64,000 nt of DNA. It comes from CAZYVD01 sp964651045 (GTDB taxonomy: Bacteria > Zhuqueibacterota > QNDG01 > DSAB01). Every line of letters begins with the position of its first letter. Position 1 is the stretch's first letter. The notes below the pieces were generated by a model. It searched no databases. It saw only the letters and a program-made list of their open reading frames with translations, and was not told where the DNA came from. Positions 27,038 through 35,867 of the stretch are shown here, piece by piece. The stretch lies in NCBI GenBank assembly GCA_964651045.1, contig CAZYVD010000001.1:1-64000 (forward strand), written 5' to 3'. A program made the translations under genes and the position numbers.

Positions 27038-27724
27038 TCATCTCTGCTTTGTCAACTTCTCAATCTCATCCACGAGCACCTTTGGACTGACCGGTTTGTC
27101 CAGAAGCAGGTCTGCGCCTGTGATATTGAGTACATCTTTGCTTGAAGAAAAATCCAGTCCTGTCTGTGCTCCAATAGAGGTGAGCAGTATCACAGGAAGA
27201 TCACCGTACTTTTCCTTAATTCGGCCGCTTGCCTTGAAGCCGGCATCAAACTGCTCCATCATAACATCCATTATTACTATGTCGGGTCGAACCTCCTCAA
27301 GCCTCTCCATGCACTCCTTAGAATTTTTTGCAGTAATAACATCGTATCCCTTGTTTCTTAATACAACAGAATGCATTTCAAGAAAGTCGGGATCATCATC
27401 TACAAGGAGAATCTTCTTTGTCTTACCTTTCCTGACTTTCTCCCTGCTCTTGGTGACAAGGGATATTATTTTCCTAAGTGTATCCTCATCTTCTATCACC
27501 TTCTTGCTGCGGGTAATCAGTTTATCCCCATCATAATAACGATAGTGTATCTCGCATCCACACTGCACATGGCACCTAAATATTTGCTTCAAAGCCTCAT
27601 CTCTGTTGGAAAAATCGAGTTCTTTTCCGTCAAAGTAGGGACACATCGTCCATTCTCCCGGACTTATAAATTCCTTGCATTCCGGACAGTAGACCTGAAT
27701 GAATGGTTCTGAATCTTTTTTCAT
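27038..27724 (-). CDS. receiver protein with Cys-rich N-terminal domain
   Basis: The 228 residues have an N-terminal part of about 60 residues with six cysteines (C13, C16, C28, C51, C55, C57), a likely zinc or iron-sulfur site, and a C-terminal receiver (about 103-228) with phospho-acceptor Asp153 in VIMDVMME and Lys in LLDKPVSP. The N-terminal region is not a DNA-binding domain I recognise. Position directly before the hydrogenase-like kinase gene implies it belongs to the same phosphorelay. AGGAG lies nine bases before the ATG. Confidence 0.8.
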   Translation of the reverse strand: MKKDSEPFIQVYCPECKEFISPGEWTMCPYFDGKELDFSNRDEALKQIFRCHVQCGCEIHYRYYDGDKLITRSKKVIEDEDTLRKIISLVTKSREKVRKGKTKKILLVDDDPDFLEMHSVVLRNKGYDVITAKNSKECMERLEEVRPDIVIMDVMMEQFDAGFKASGRIKEKYGDLPVILLTSIGAQTGLDFSSSKDVLNITGADLLLDKPVSPKVLVDEIEKLTKQR

Positions 27725-27756
27725 GATTTGGGGCTCCTCAAAAAATATATCCCTTT

Positions 27757-28254
27757 CTATACATCCTCTCCAAATTCATTTCCAATGATCTGGTCAACAA
27801 TATTTGGAATACTGGATTCGACCTCTTCTGTGCACGACTCTCCAAATGTCATTGAATCTTTGACATTTATTCCATATATAACAATCTCATCAGGAAGATC
27901 TAAATTCAACTCCCTCCCCAATTGCAAGGCCTCGTAAAAAGAAATCTGATGTCGGCTCATGGCAGATCCACCTTTCAGATCCTCTGGTCTTAGCCTTATC
28001 AAGCTGCCCACTCTTTCTCTTTTTATATTAACAGCATCAATCAATATGGCACGTTCGAATCCAGCCATTGATTCTATCAATTCAAGGCCGCCTATGCTTG
28101 CCTCTTTAACCACAACATCAGAATTGCCAATGCGCCTTGCTATCTCTCTTGAAACATAGATCCCAACACCATCATCCGTCAAAATCGTATTCCCCAGACC
28201 GATGATCAGAGTTGGTTTCTTATTGTGATCGCGATTTTTACTTTTTATGAACAA
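27757..28254 (-). CDS. M52-family hydrogenase maturation protease-like protein
   Basis: The 165 residues match the HycI/HybD fold: IIGLGNTILTDDGVGIYV at the N terminus with the metal-binding acidic residue, SIGGLELIE, LIDAVN and MSRHQISF. Known members trim the C terminus of [NiFe]-hydrogenase large subunits after nickel insertion. No [NiFe] hydrogenase is encoded here, so either the target lies elsewhere or the protein has another task in this operon. The only start for the full N terminus is TTG at 28254, one base after the fumarase subunit's stop. Confidence 0.82.
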   Translation of the reverse strand: MFIKSKNRDHNKKPTLIIGLGNTILTDDGVGIYVSREIARRIGNSDVVVKEASIGGLELIESMAGFERAILIDAVNIKRERVGSLIRLRPEDLKGGSAMSRHQISFYEALQLGRELNLDLPDEIVIYGINVKDSMTFGESCTEEVESSIPNIVDQIIGNEFGEDV

Positions 28255-28255
28255 A

Positions 28256-28813
28256 TCATTCGACTCTATATTTCAACATTCCTTCTTTGTACAGGTCGCC
28301 TCCCAGGCAGTCATTCACAACAACAGCCGGAAAGTTTTCGACTAAAAGACGTCTTATGGCCTCAGGGCCAAGATCTTCATATGCAACCACCTCAGCCTTC
28401 TTGACCGCCTTTGCCATCAGTGCAGCAGCCCCTCCGATTGCACCAAAATAGACTGCCTTATACTTCTTTATTGCCTCTACCACCTCATCAGACCGATTGC
28501 CCTTACCAATCATACCCTTTAATCCCTTTGAAATAAGCAGCGGGGCGTAGGGATCCATTCTATAGCTTGTTGTAGGGCCAATAGATCCGATCGGCTTTCC
28601 TGGTTTTGCGGGTGCAGGCCCTGCATAATAAATTATCTGACCCTTTATATCGATCGGCAGCTCCTCTCCCTGCTCAAGAGCCTCTACCATACGTTTGTGT
28701 GCCGAATCTCTTCCTGTATATATGACACCATTTATTAAAACAGACTCTCCAATACGAAGATTCTCTATAACATCATCTGTTAAAGGGGTCTCAATTCTTT
28801 TAGGTTCAGCCAT
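28256..28813 (-). CDS. fumarate hydratase class I, C-terminal (beta) subunit
   Basis: The 185-residue protein is the small subunit of the two-subunit [4Fe-4S] fumarase that interconverts fumarate and malate. Family motifs are GPTTSYRMD near the middle, MIGKGNRSDEV (the KGNR substrate segment), YFGAIGGAAALMA and YEDLGPEAIRRL. A two-subunit L(+)-tartrate dehydratase is the main alternative, but strong fumarase-like motifs and lack of tartrate genes favour fumarase. GGGAGAG precedes the ATG. It follows the alpha subunit by 50 bases. Confidence 0.9.
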   Translation of the reverse strand: MAEPKRIETPLTDDVIENLRIGESVLINGVIYTGRDSAHKRMVEALEQGEELPIDIKGQIIYYAGPAPAKPGKPIGSIGPTTSYRMDPYAPLLISKGLKGMIGKGNRSDEVVEAIKKYKAVYFGAIGGAAALMAKAVKKAEVVAYEDLGPEAIRRLLVENFPAVVVNDCLGGDLYKEGMLKYRVE

Positions 28814-28863
28814 TTAACTCTCCCTTTTTTATAGATCTTTCAACTCACTCGATCGAAAAAATT

Positions 28864-29706
28864 TTATATTATTATTTCCTTGTGCCTCGACACATGACAC
28901 TGCATATTGACAGCAACCGGAAAACTAGCAATGTGACAGGGATGGACTTCAATATGAACAGCCAGTGCCGTTACCCTTCCACCAAAACCCTGCGGCCCGA
29001 TTCCAAGATTATTTATTTTCTCCAACAGTTCATCCTCTAAATCGCTGTAAAATTTGACGGGATTTTTCGAGCCAACGGGCCTCAACAGTGCCCTCTTGGC
29101 AAGCTGGGCACACTTGTCAAAAGTGCCTCCAATACCAACACCAACGATCACAGGAGGACATGGATTTGCACCTGACCTGTAGACACGATCTACTACAAAC
29201 TCCTTTATACCTTCAACACCGGCAGCAGGTGCCATCATCTTAACCTCACTCATGTTTTCACTGCCGCCCCCCTTTGGTGCAACGACTATTTTTATCTTAT
29301 CACCGGGTACAATATCTGTATACACAACTGCAGGAGTGTTGTCTTTAGTGTTCTTTCTCTCGATCGGATCATTCACGATAGATTTTCTGAGATATCCTTC
29401 TTTATAACCCTGTCTGACCCCCTCATTTATTGCTTCAATATAATCTCCTCCTACCAGATGGACCTCCTGGCCAAGTTCGATAAAGACTACTGCAAAGCCT
29501 GTGTCCTGACACAGCGGAACCTTCTCGTTTTTTGCTATCTCTATGTTTTCGAGTATCTTTTTAAGGACCTCCCTAGCTGTTGGAGACTCCTCTTTTTCAA
29601 TAAATTCCTCTATCCTTGTTCTAACATCCTCGCCAATATAATAATTAGCATCGATACATAACTTCTTGACTGCTTCTGTTATCTTTGAGACATCTACCTC
29701 TCTCAT
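28864..29706 (-). CDS. fumarate hydratase class I, N-terminal (alpha) subunit
   Basis: The 280-residue large subunit holds the oxygen-sensitive [4Fe-4S] cluster. Cys ligands are expected in PLCQDTGFAVVF, GANPCPPVIVGVGIGG and the late HPCHIASFPVAVNMQC segment; GGGSENMSEVKMMAPAAG is also typical. Together with the beta subunit it acts in a reductive or oxidative branch of the TCA cycle. The oxygen-sensitive class fits an anaerobe. Its ATG is two bases after the M28 peptidase stop. Confidence 0.92.
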   Translation of the reverse strand: MREVDVSKITEAVKKLCIDANYYIGEDVRTRIEEFIEKEESPTAREVLKKILENIEIAKNEKVPLCQDTGFAVVFIELGQEVHLVGGDYIEAINEGVRQGYKEGYLRKSIVNDPIERKNTKDNTPAVVYTDIVPGDKIKIVVAPKGGGSENMSEVKMMAPAAGVEGIKEFVVDRVYRSGANPCPPVIVGVGIGGTFDKCAQLAKRALLRPVGSKNPVKFYSDLEDELLEKINNLGIGPQGFGGRVTALAVHIEVHPCHIASFPVAVNMQCHVSRHKEIII

Positions 29707-29708
29707 TA

Positions 29709-31235
29709 TTACTGCTCCTCTTTTTGTCTAAAGTCGATCTTCTCCTGGTTGGCAATATCAATTACGCCTACAAATAAAAGTTGTGAAAGGTCTTCTAAAA
29801 TTTCGGGTGTTATTGTATCTATGTTGTCCTTTGTGACATGATAATATGATGGTGCTCCATAGGCACTGAAAGAGATCGTAGGAATATCCCTCCACATGAA
29901 ACGTGCAGCATCTAATCTGGGACGAGCAATATTGGAAAAATATGTAGGGCTTATCTTCCTATGTATGAATCTATTATTTGCCTGCTCTAGAAAGTTCCAG
30001 AATGAAGGGAAATTTTTGGCTGCAATAGCAGTCAATTTGTCACCACATCCAACACCATCCATGTTGATAAAACAGAGGCTCTTTTCGATTGGAATCACAG
30101 GATGATCCAGATAGTATTTAGATCCGACTACACCCTGTTCTTCGGCACCAAAACAGATGAAAAGAACAGATCGTTTCAGCCTTATTGATGATTTTGCAAG
30201 AGCCTCTGCAACACCCAGCAGAACCGAAACTGCCGAAGCATTGTCATTTGCCCCTGGTATTATCTCATAACACCTTCCAAGATGGTCAAGATGACCACCA
30301 ATAATGATTACCTCATCTTTTAATACCGGATCAGAACCCTGAAGTAATCCTATTACATTACAACCCTTGCCCTCTGGATGGTGCTCTGTCACATTTTTTA
30401 TTGTTACAATCTTTCCCGTATTGAATGACCTTGGCTTTAGATTCTTCCTGATGCTCCTCACAACCTCCTCATGATCCATACCTGTACCTGAAAAGATATC
30501 TTTGACTACAGCCTTCCCAACATGTGAATATATAAAACCAGAGTCATAGGCATTGTTAGGGTTTCCGATCGGGCCATAGTTGTAGAGCATCCCTCTTGCA
30601 CCATGTTTTACCGCATTTTTGAGCTTATACTGATGAAATGAATATGGCCTCCATTTCATGAACAGTTCAGGATCAGAGTCTGGCGATACAGGCGCTTCTC
30701 TCTCCATCAGTACTATTTTACCCTTTACATCGACCCCCTCATAATCATCATATCCGAGCTCAGGTGCTGTTATTCCATATCCTATGTACACGACCTCTGC
30801 GGTTATCTCTCCCGAACCAGATGTCGAGCCTGGTATGAATTCATCTTCATACTTGTAGTACTTCCTTATCACAGAACCATTATAAGGAATATTTAAAGCG
30901 ACGTAACACCCCCTAAACACGAGTGTATATGGAATGGGAAAATTTTGAAAATAGGTTCCATCATCACCCGCAGGCTGAATTCCCCACTCCTCAAATAATG
31001 ATGCAACATAATCGGCAGCATCCCTATATCCACGGGTTCCTGTTAACCTGCCTTCATACTTCTCTGAAGAGAGCTCTTCTACATAATCAAAAAGTCTGTG
31101 GCTTGAAATCGAATGGAAATATTTAAGAAACTCATCGCTTCTATAAACATCTGAAGACTGTCCATGAATGAACTGGCCAGAGAATAGAAGAAAACTGAAG
31201 CAAAATAAAAAGATAAATCGTCTAACTGGTTTCAT
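29709..31235 (-). CDS. secreted M28-family zinc aminopeptidase with PA domain
   Basis: The 508 residues begin with a signal peptide (residues 1 to about 26, FIFLFCFSFLLFSGQF). A PA (protease-associated) domain lies about 140-260 (VYIGYGITAPELGYDDYEGVDVKG), and the M28 zinc-peptidase domain follows with IIGGHLDHLG, GANDNASAVSVLL, FGAEEQGVVGS, MDGVG and the late His in SYYHVTKDNID. It likely removes N-terminal residues from peptides in the periplasm or outside. It is unrelated in function to the fumarase genes it abuts, so co-transcription may be incidental. Confidence 0.88.
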   Translation of the reverse strand: MKPVRRFIFLFCFSFLLFSGQFIHGQSSDVYRSDEFLKYFHSISSHRLFDYVEELSSEKYEGRLTGTRGYRDAADYVASLFEEWGIQPAGDDGTYFQNFPIPYTLVFRGCYVALNIPYNGSVIRKYYKYEDEFIPGSTSGSGEITAEVVYIGYGITAPELGYDDYEGVDVKGKIVLMEREAPVSPDSDPELFMKWRPYSFHQYKLKNAVKHGARGMLYNYGPIGNPNNAYDSGFIYSHVGKAVVKDIFSGTGMDHEEVVRSIRKNLKPRSFNTGKIVTIKNVTEHHPEGKGCNVIGLLQGSDPVLKDEVIIIGGHLDHLGRCYEIIPGANDNASAVSVLLGVAEALAKSSIRLKRSVLFICFGAEEQGVVGSKYYLDHPVIPIEKSLCFINMDGVGCGDKLTAIAAKNFPSFWNFLEQANNRFIHRKISPTYFSNIARPRLDAARFMWRDIPTISFSAYGAPSYYHVTKDNIDTITPEILEDLSQLLFVGVIDIANQEKIDFRQKEEQ

Positions 31236-31280
31236 AAATTATATTCCTTTCTATTAATTTTCGCCCTTTTCTAACACTAA

Positions 31281-31946
31281 TCATGATGCCCATGCAACTA
31301 TTTGTTTTACAAGCTTTTCAATGCCTTTTGCAATATCGGATATTCCAGGCCCCAACATATATGCCGGAGTTGTAACGATCCTGTTCTTCTCGTCCACGCA
31401 GACCTCATCAACTCCTCTCTTTTGATGTTCTGCGCCAAAGAATTCAACATCAGATGCAGTGGACTCATCTGTACCGATTGTTAGTATCGGTTTTAATGAT
31501 CTGTCTCTGAGTGCAACGGCTAAAACCACAGGAGCTATACACATGGCGCCCACAGGCTTTCTATCATCAACCATTTCACAAATAATTCTTTTTACATCAG
31601 TATCTATTGTACAGTCTCGCCCCTTTACTGCATAGTCTATCAGATTCTTTGCAGCACCAAATCCGCCTGGAAGAATAAGACCACTGAGCTCATCTGCCGA
31701 GACAGATGAGAGGGCGGCTATCTTACCGCGCGATATCCTTGCAGATTCCACGAGAATGTTTCTCTTTGTATCCATCTCCTCAGAGCTTACATGATTTATT
31801 ACATGGAGCTGTTCTTTGTCTGGTGCAATACAAACAACTTCCGCACCCTCCCTGTCGAGAAAATATAGAGTCAATGTTGCTTCATGAATCTCAGAGCCGT
31901 CAAAAACACCACATCCTGACAGCAAAACTCCAATTTTTTTTGACAT
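31281..31946 (-). CDS. elbB: ElbB-like DJ-1/PfpI-family glyoxalase
   Basis: The 221-residue protein belongs to the DJ-1/PfpI superfamily, closest to ElbB (isoprenoid biosynthesis glyoxalase). Typical segments are IGVLLSGCGVFDGSEIHE, LILPGGFGAAKNL and the nucleophile Cys in VGAMCIAPV. ElbB has reported glyoxalase activity; its physiological role is unclear. The ATG at 31946 is preferred because GAGG lies about six bases before it, inside the longer frame that begins at 31958. Confidence 0.88.
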   Translation of the reverse strand: MSKKIGVLLSGCGVFDGSEIHEATLTLYFLDREGAEVVCIAPDKEQLHVINHVSSEEMDTKRNILVESARISRGKIAALSSVSADELSGLILPGGFGAAKNLIDYAVKGRDCTIDTDVKRIICEMVDDRKPVGAMCIAPVVLAVALRDRSLKPILTIGTDESTASDVEFFGAEHQKRGVDEVCVDEKNRIVTTPAYMLGPGISDIAKGIEKLVKQIVAWAS

Positions 31947-31978
31947 GGCAAACCTCATATTTAAATTAATTGATTTTT

Positions 31979-32007
31979 AAATTACAAAAATCGATGAAAC
32001 CATGCAA
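31979..32007 (-). promoter_or_regulatory. candidate promoter upstream of elbB
   Basis: On the minus strand a TTGCAT box (32002-32007) and a TAATTT box (31979-31984) are 17 bases apart in the 118-base gap between the membrane glycosyltransferase gene and elbB, the largest gap in this part of the run. It could start a transcript through elbB, the peptidase and the fumarase genes. The region is AT-rich and the match is modest. Confidence 0.3.
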
Positions 32008-32064
32008 GCAAAAAATCACATAAAATATTGTGGATTAAATTTTTATTTATTTGATATTTAGATG

Positions 32065-33660
32065 TTAATACAGCGGGCTCTTTTTTATCAAATGCCAGCA
32101 CTGTAGGTATCCAATATCTACTGTCAATCTATACATTTCAGATTCGGGCAGCTGTTCAGAAAGCTCCTTTCCACACTCAACAACCTCTTCTGCATTGATG
32201 ATGTTGACAGTTGTATCGGTGGCTGCATTGTATATGTGGTATGGGCCATCCACATCTCCAATGATCCTGTATCCTGGTCCACTCTTTTCCATTCTCTTCT
32301 TTACTACCCAGTCAGGCGGATGATTCTTGTATTGATTTAACAGATCTTTCTTTTCTTCCTCTGATACAAGATTGTAGTGCAAGGGAAGAATTGGAGGCGG
32401 GGCTGGTGCATCCAAGAAAAGTATTAGCTGATAGTCATTCGAATCTATGAAAATCCTCTCTCCCTTTTGATAATATGGCCTCATTCTTTCTGCAAGAACC
32501 TCATATGGAGAAGGTAAAGACCTGAATCCGCGCAACTCTAAGGCCTTTAATTTTTGCCTGAATGTTTTATATTGAACATTCATCATTAAAAATAGTGGTA
32601 TAAACCATGGTAGAATAAGGCTCAATCTTTTATTTTTAACGATTCCCAAAAAAGAAGTGCTGATCATTAGAACAGAAATCATTACTGCAAAAAGGTAAGC
32701 CCATCTTGTTGACTCCATTGTTATGCGGAAAAATTCCAATATCAAAAAAACCATACAGAGCAATGATAATCTTCTCTGCCCCTTCAAATATCCAAAAACG
32801 GCTCCTGCAACAGCCGCAAAAAAGAGAAAAACCATCCTTGTACCGCTAAAGGTCTTCCAAACATCGACAATTGTTGCTATCTTAAAGCCTCCTCCTTTAT
32901 ACTGAAATGGCCACTCGATTGTCTGCCTGTACCATCCTGCAGGATCATCAAATATTACTATCCAGAGAATCAAAACAGAAGCCACAGCAAAAAATCCGAT
33001 AAAGACTAATGCCAGATTCTTTAAAAGTGATCTGGAAAATTTCTTAAGTTCCCGCCCCTCTGATGATTTTAATGAACTGATCACTGCCGATACAACCGTT
33101 ATGCCCAGTGGTGTAATCATAAGTGAAAATTTTATGAATGCACAAAGCGATGCCGCACCGCCCCCAATAACCCTCCAGGCAGTTCTGTCCTGCAAGGAGC
33201 CGTATAGTGCAACAATACACATAACCGCTGCAAAATCCTCTGGACGTGAATTCCCTCCCCAGACAAATGGAGAAAACATCGATGTTAACCATATCAATCC
33301 GAGAATCAGCGATGGGAATAGTTCTAAATATCTTCTTGTCAATCTATAAAAAAAGAATAGTGCAAGAATGTAGGCAAAGAGTTGAGCCGAGGCGGCAGCA
33401 GCCATTGTTGGACCAAACATTCTCACCATTGGTGCGAGTATAAATGTCAATATGATTCCCTTTGAGTCGTGTGAAAGAGTAAATCTGTTCAGATTCCTTA
33501 CAAATGTCCGTGCATGAAGAAGATAGACCGAAGCATCTGGAGTCATGTGCTGAAGAAAACTGTCCACTACATATAAAAGACCGAGTCCAATCATGGTGCC
33601 GAGAATAAAAGAGAGAAAAACATTTAATATACTTCTTTCAGTAAAATCGGATATTATCAT
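32065..33660 (-). CDS. polytopic GT-C-type membrane glycosyltransferase
   Basis: The protein of about 531 residues has roughly ten hydrophobic segments through residue 360, then a soluble tail of about 150 residues. The early acidic segment TPDASVYLLHARTF after the first membrane span resembles the catalytic acid/loop of GT-C enzymes (ArnT, PMT and DUF2029-like families), which use lipid-linked sugars. No donor or acceptor can be named. I prefer the ATG at 33660 over a TTG two codons earlier. It follows the transglutaminase gene closely, so the pair may act together at the cell envelope. Confidence 0.7.
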   Translation of the reverse strand: MIISDFTERSILNVFLSFILGTMIGLGLLYVVDSFLQHMTPDASVYLLHARTFVRNLNRFTLSHDSKGIILTFILAPMVRMFGPTMAAAASAQLFAYILALFFFYRLTRRYLELFPSLILGLIWLTSMFSPFVWGGNSRPEDFAAVMCIVALYGSLQDRTAWRVIGGGAASLCAFIKFSLMITPLGITVVSAVISSLKSSEGRELKKFSRSLLKNLALVFIGFFAVASVLILWIVIFDDPAGWYRQTIEWPFQYKGGGFKIATIVDVWKTFSGTRMVFLFFAAVAGAVFGYLKGQRRLSLLCMVFLILEFFRITMESTRWAYLFAVMISVLMISTSFLGIVKNKRLSLILPWFIPLFLMMNVQYKTFRQKLKALELRGFRSLPSPYEVLAERMRPYYQKGERIFIDSNDYQLILFLDAPAPPPILPLHYNLVSEEEKKDLLNQYKNHPPDWVVKKRMEKSGPGYRIIGDVDGPYHIYNAATDTTVNIINAEEVVECGKELSEQLPESEMYRLTVDIGYLQCWHLIKKSPLY

Positions 33661-33682
33661 GTCCAAAATCTTTCTATGAGAC

Positions 33683-35629
33683 CTAATCCCTGCTGAGGAG
33701 TATTCTTCTTAATCTCATTCTCTCAACCCTGTCGAGAAAATCTTTGAGCAAAGGATAGAGATTGGGCTTAACATCGCATCTGTGAGTTGTTAACTCCAGT
33801 TCTATTATAACATCGCCTTTTTGATTATTGACTCTTGTATGCATTGAACCAAACATGGAGACCACAGAGTCCTGAGTGGAAGAGGTTCTTAACTTCCACC
33901 CTTCTGGCACTCTTATTGAAATAACACAGCTCCTTTTTGATCCATAAAGAAGCCTTACAGGGTGCTTTCTTTCTTTAGCAGAGAAAAACTTCGGGATGTC
34001 AAAAATCAATACCGAGCCCGGCTGCAGCGATAACACTCCATCCTCTCTGGATGCAAACGATTCTGAATGAAAACTATATTTGAAACATAAAGGGTCTTCT
34101 ACAGGGTTGAGACCCTCCAGATAAAAAGTATCCAGCACTGCACCACTGCACCTTGTTACCAGAAACAGCTCCATCCATCGGCGTATGCCATCAAAAGATG
34201 AAAACAAAAGTTCCTCTCTCAAGCCATCACTATTTGCTCCCCACAATCTTGTTTCCCCATCTATCAAAGCTGCCCCTGAACTATCTACAGAGACCCTCCA
34301 ACGATGAACTGTAAGATTACTATCTGCAGGTTCTGATGGAGTCATCAAAATCTCACCACTGCCTTTATTCTTGACAACCAGCACTGGCAAACCCTGATCA
34401 TACCATGGTAGTCTCCCAAATGGAGTGCCCTTTGCAGTAGGATCCATCCATACGGTTCGATCAGAGTCGATCTCTGAGAATGCGATCACATGATTAAATT
34501 GAAGCTGAGATGGAAGAGTCGTATCGCAAATCCCATTCTCCCATGTACTGATCATTGCCTCATATACATCTATCCCCCCCTCCCGAGCCATAGAGCAGAG
34601 AAGTGTAACCATGTCCTTGCAGTCGCCATAACGATTTTTCAATACTTCTTCCGCTGGATGAGGTTGATAGCCTCCCTTTCCAATCTCGATGGCAACATAA
34701 CGAACATTGTCTCTTATCCATTGATATATTCTCCTCAGCCTCTCTTTTTTGTCCTCTATACCTTCTATAAGCCGACTCGTCAATTCTCTTATACCATCGC
34801 CTGGTTCTAATGGCAACTTTATCAGATTATAATACCAATTTGCCACATCATCCCATGAGTAGATGTTTATTGGTGACATTATGAGATTAAGCCCCACCTC
34901 CCTGAATGGCGGCTGTCCAAACTCTTCCTTAAACGGTTCTACATTTCTCGCCTCCCACACCATTGTAGTAGTAGTTCCATCAGCACTAACACCAATCTGG
35001 GGTTCTAAATCACCTCCTTTAATTTTATAATTCACCTTCCAGTTGCTCGGCAACATCAAAGTAAAACGTGATATTAAAACAGGATCAGACTCCTGAAAGC
35101 TCCAGTAGTGATAAAAGGTATGCATGTGGATGTTGATCCTGTACCTGAACTCCAGTAGAGCACCCTTCTCTACACAAGGAAATGTAAATATCTTGGCCCT
35201 CTGGTCAGAGTAAAAGACAAACTTTGGATAGGCGGTTACATCATAGATATTTTTCTCATCTAAAACTGTTATCCTGCCATCTGGTGAGATTGTGCGCGCC
35301 TGAAGTAGTTCAAAATCACTGTCGGGACTGTACGGAATAACCACATCGATATTATTCTGACCAAAGCAATCGAGTACTTTAACGATCCTGTGATACTCAA
35401 ACACGCTCAATTCTGAACTGCCGCTGCTACTTATTTCCATCTTACCTTCATTTAGAACTACAATAGATTTTGCAAGCGGATATTCCTTTTCTCCGGGAAG
35501 AGTCGAAGGGGCAAACTCCTTCCACGATATCCTCTCACTCCAATCTCCTCTGTGTGCACATGATACAAAAACAGCAGAATAAAGAATGATTGACAACAGG
35601 AATGTTCGATGATTTTTAATCAAATTCAT
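33683..35629 (-). CDS. DUF3857 and transglutaminase-domain exported protein
   Basis: The 648 residues start with a signal sequence ending in a lipobox-like FVSC with Cys24, so an outer-membrane or periplasmic lipoprotein is likely, though the -3 residue is Phe. A DUF3857 beta domain (about 50-240) precedes a transglutaminase-like domain (about 270-400) with the Cys in NRYGDCKDMVTLL, His in LQFNHVIAF and Asp in WMDPTA, so the triad is intact. A C-terminal beta region follows. Such proteins are common in Bacteroidetes and related phyla; function is unknown. GGAG lies eight bases before the ATG. Confidence 0.82.
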   Translation of the reverse strand: MNLIKNHRTFLLSIILYSAVFVSCAHRGDWSERISWKEFAPSTLPGEKEYPLAKSIVVLNEGKMEISSSGSSELSVFEYHRIVKVLDCFGQNNIDVVIPYSPDSDFELLQARTISPDGRITVLDEKNIYDVTAYPKFVFYSDQRAKIFTFPCVEKGALLEFRYRINIHMHTFYHYWSFQESDPVLISRFTLMLPSNWKVNYKIKGGDLEPQIGVSADGTTTTMVWEARNVEPFKEEFGQPPFREVGLNLIMSPINIYSWDDVANWYYNLIKLPLEPGDGIRELTSRLIEGIEDKKERLRRIYQWIRDNVRYVAIEIGKGGYQPHPAEEVLKNRYGDCKDMVTLLCSMAREGGIDVYEAMISTWENGICDTTLPSQLQFNHVIAFSEIDSDRTVWMDPTAKGTPFGRLPWYDQGLPVLVVKNKGSGEILMTPSEPADSNLTVHRWRVSVDSSGAALIDGETRLWGANSDGLREELLFSSFDGIRRWMELFLVTRCSGAVLDTFYLEGLNPVEDPLCFKYSFHSESFASREDGVLSLQPGSVLIFDIPKFFSAKERKHPVRLLYGSKRSCVISIRVPEGWKLRTSSTQDSVVSMFGSMHTRVNNQKGDVIIELELTTHRCDVKPNLYPLLKDFLDRVERMRLRRILLSRD

Positions 35630-35867
35630 ACAGCTTCTCCATCCAGCCCCTCAAATAAGGTATGAAAAAAGTTGATTCCGAAATATAAAAGAATCTGCTT
35701 ACATCTCTGAGAATTCATTGAGCCCCCTAAACGACCATGTGGATGCAAATTCAATCTAAGATTGCAAGCAGCCCAACATCAGACTTTACTACCTAAAATA
35801 ACCACTAAAAAATCAGATTTTCCAGCATTATCTGTGGCCAGATCATCTTCTTTGTGGCAAAAAAGAT
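35630..35867. other. 238-base intergenic gap
   Basis: This gap between the DUF4136 gene and the transglutaminase gene is the longest intergenic stretch in the window. I see no RNA gene, repeat, strong terminator hairpin or convincing promoter in it. Short open frames on both strands are not supported by ribosome-binding sites or recognisable products. Confidence 0.6.
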
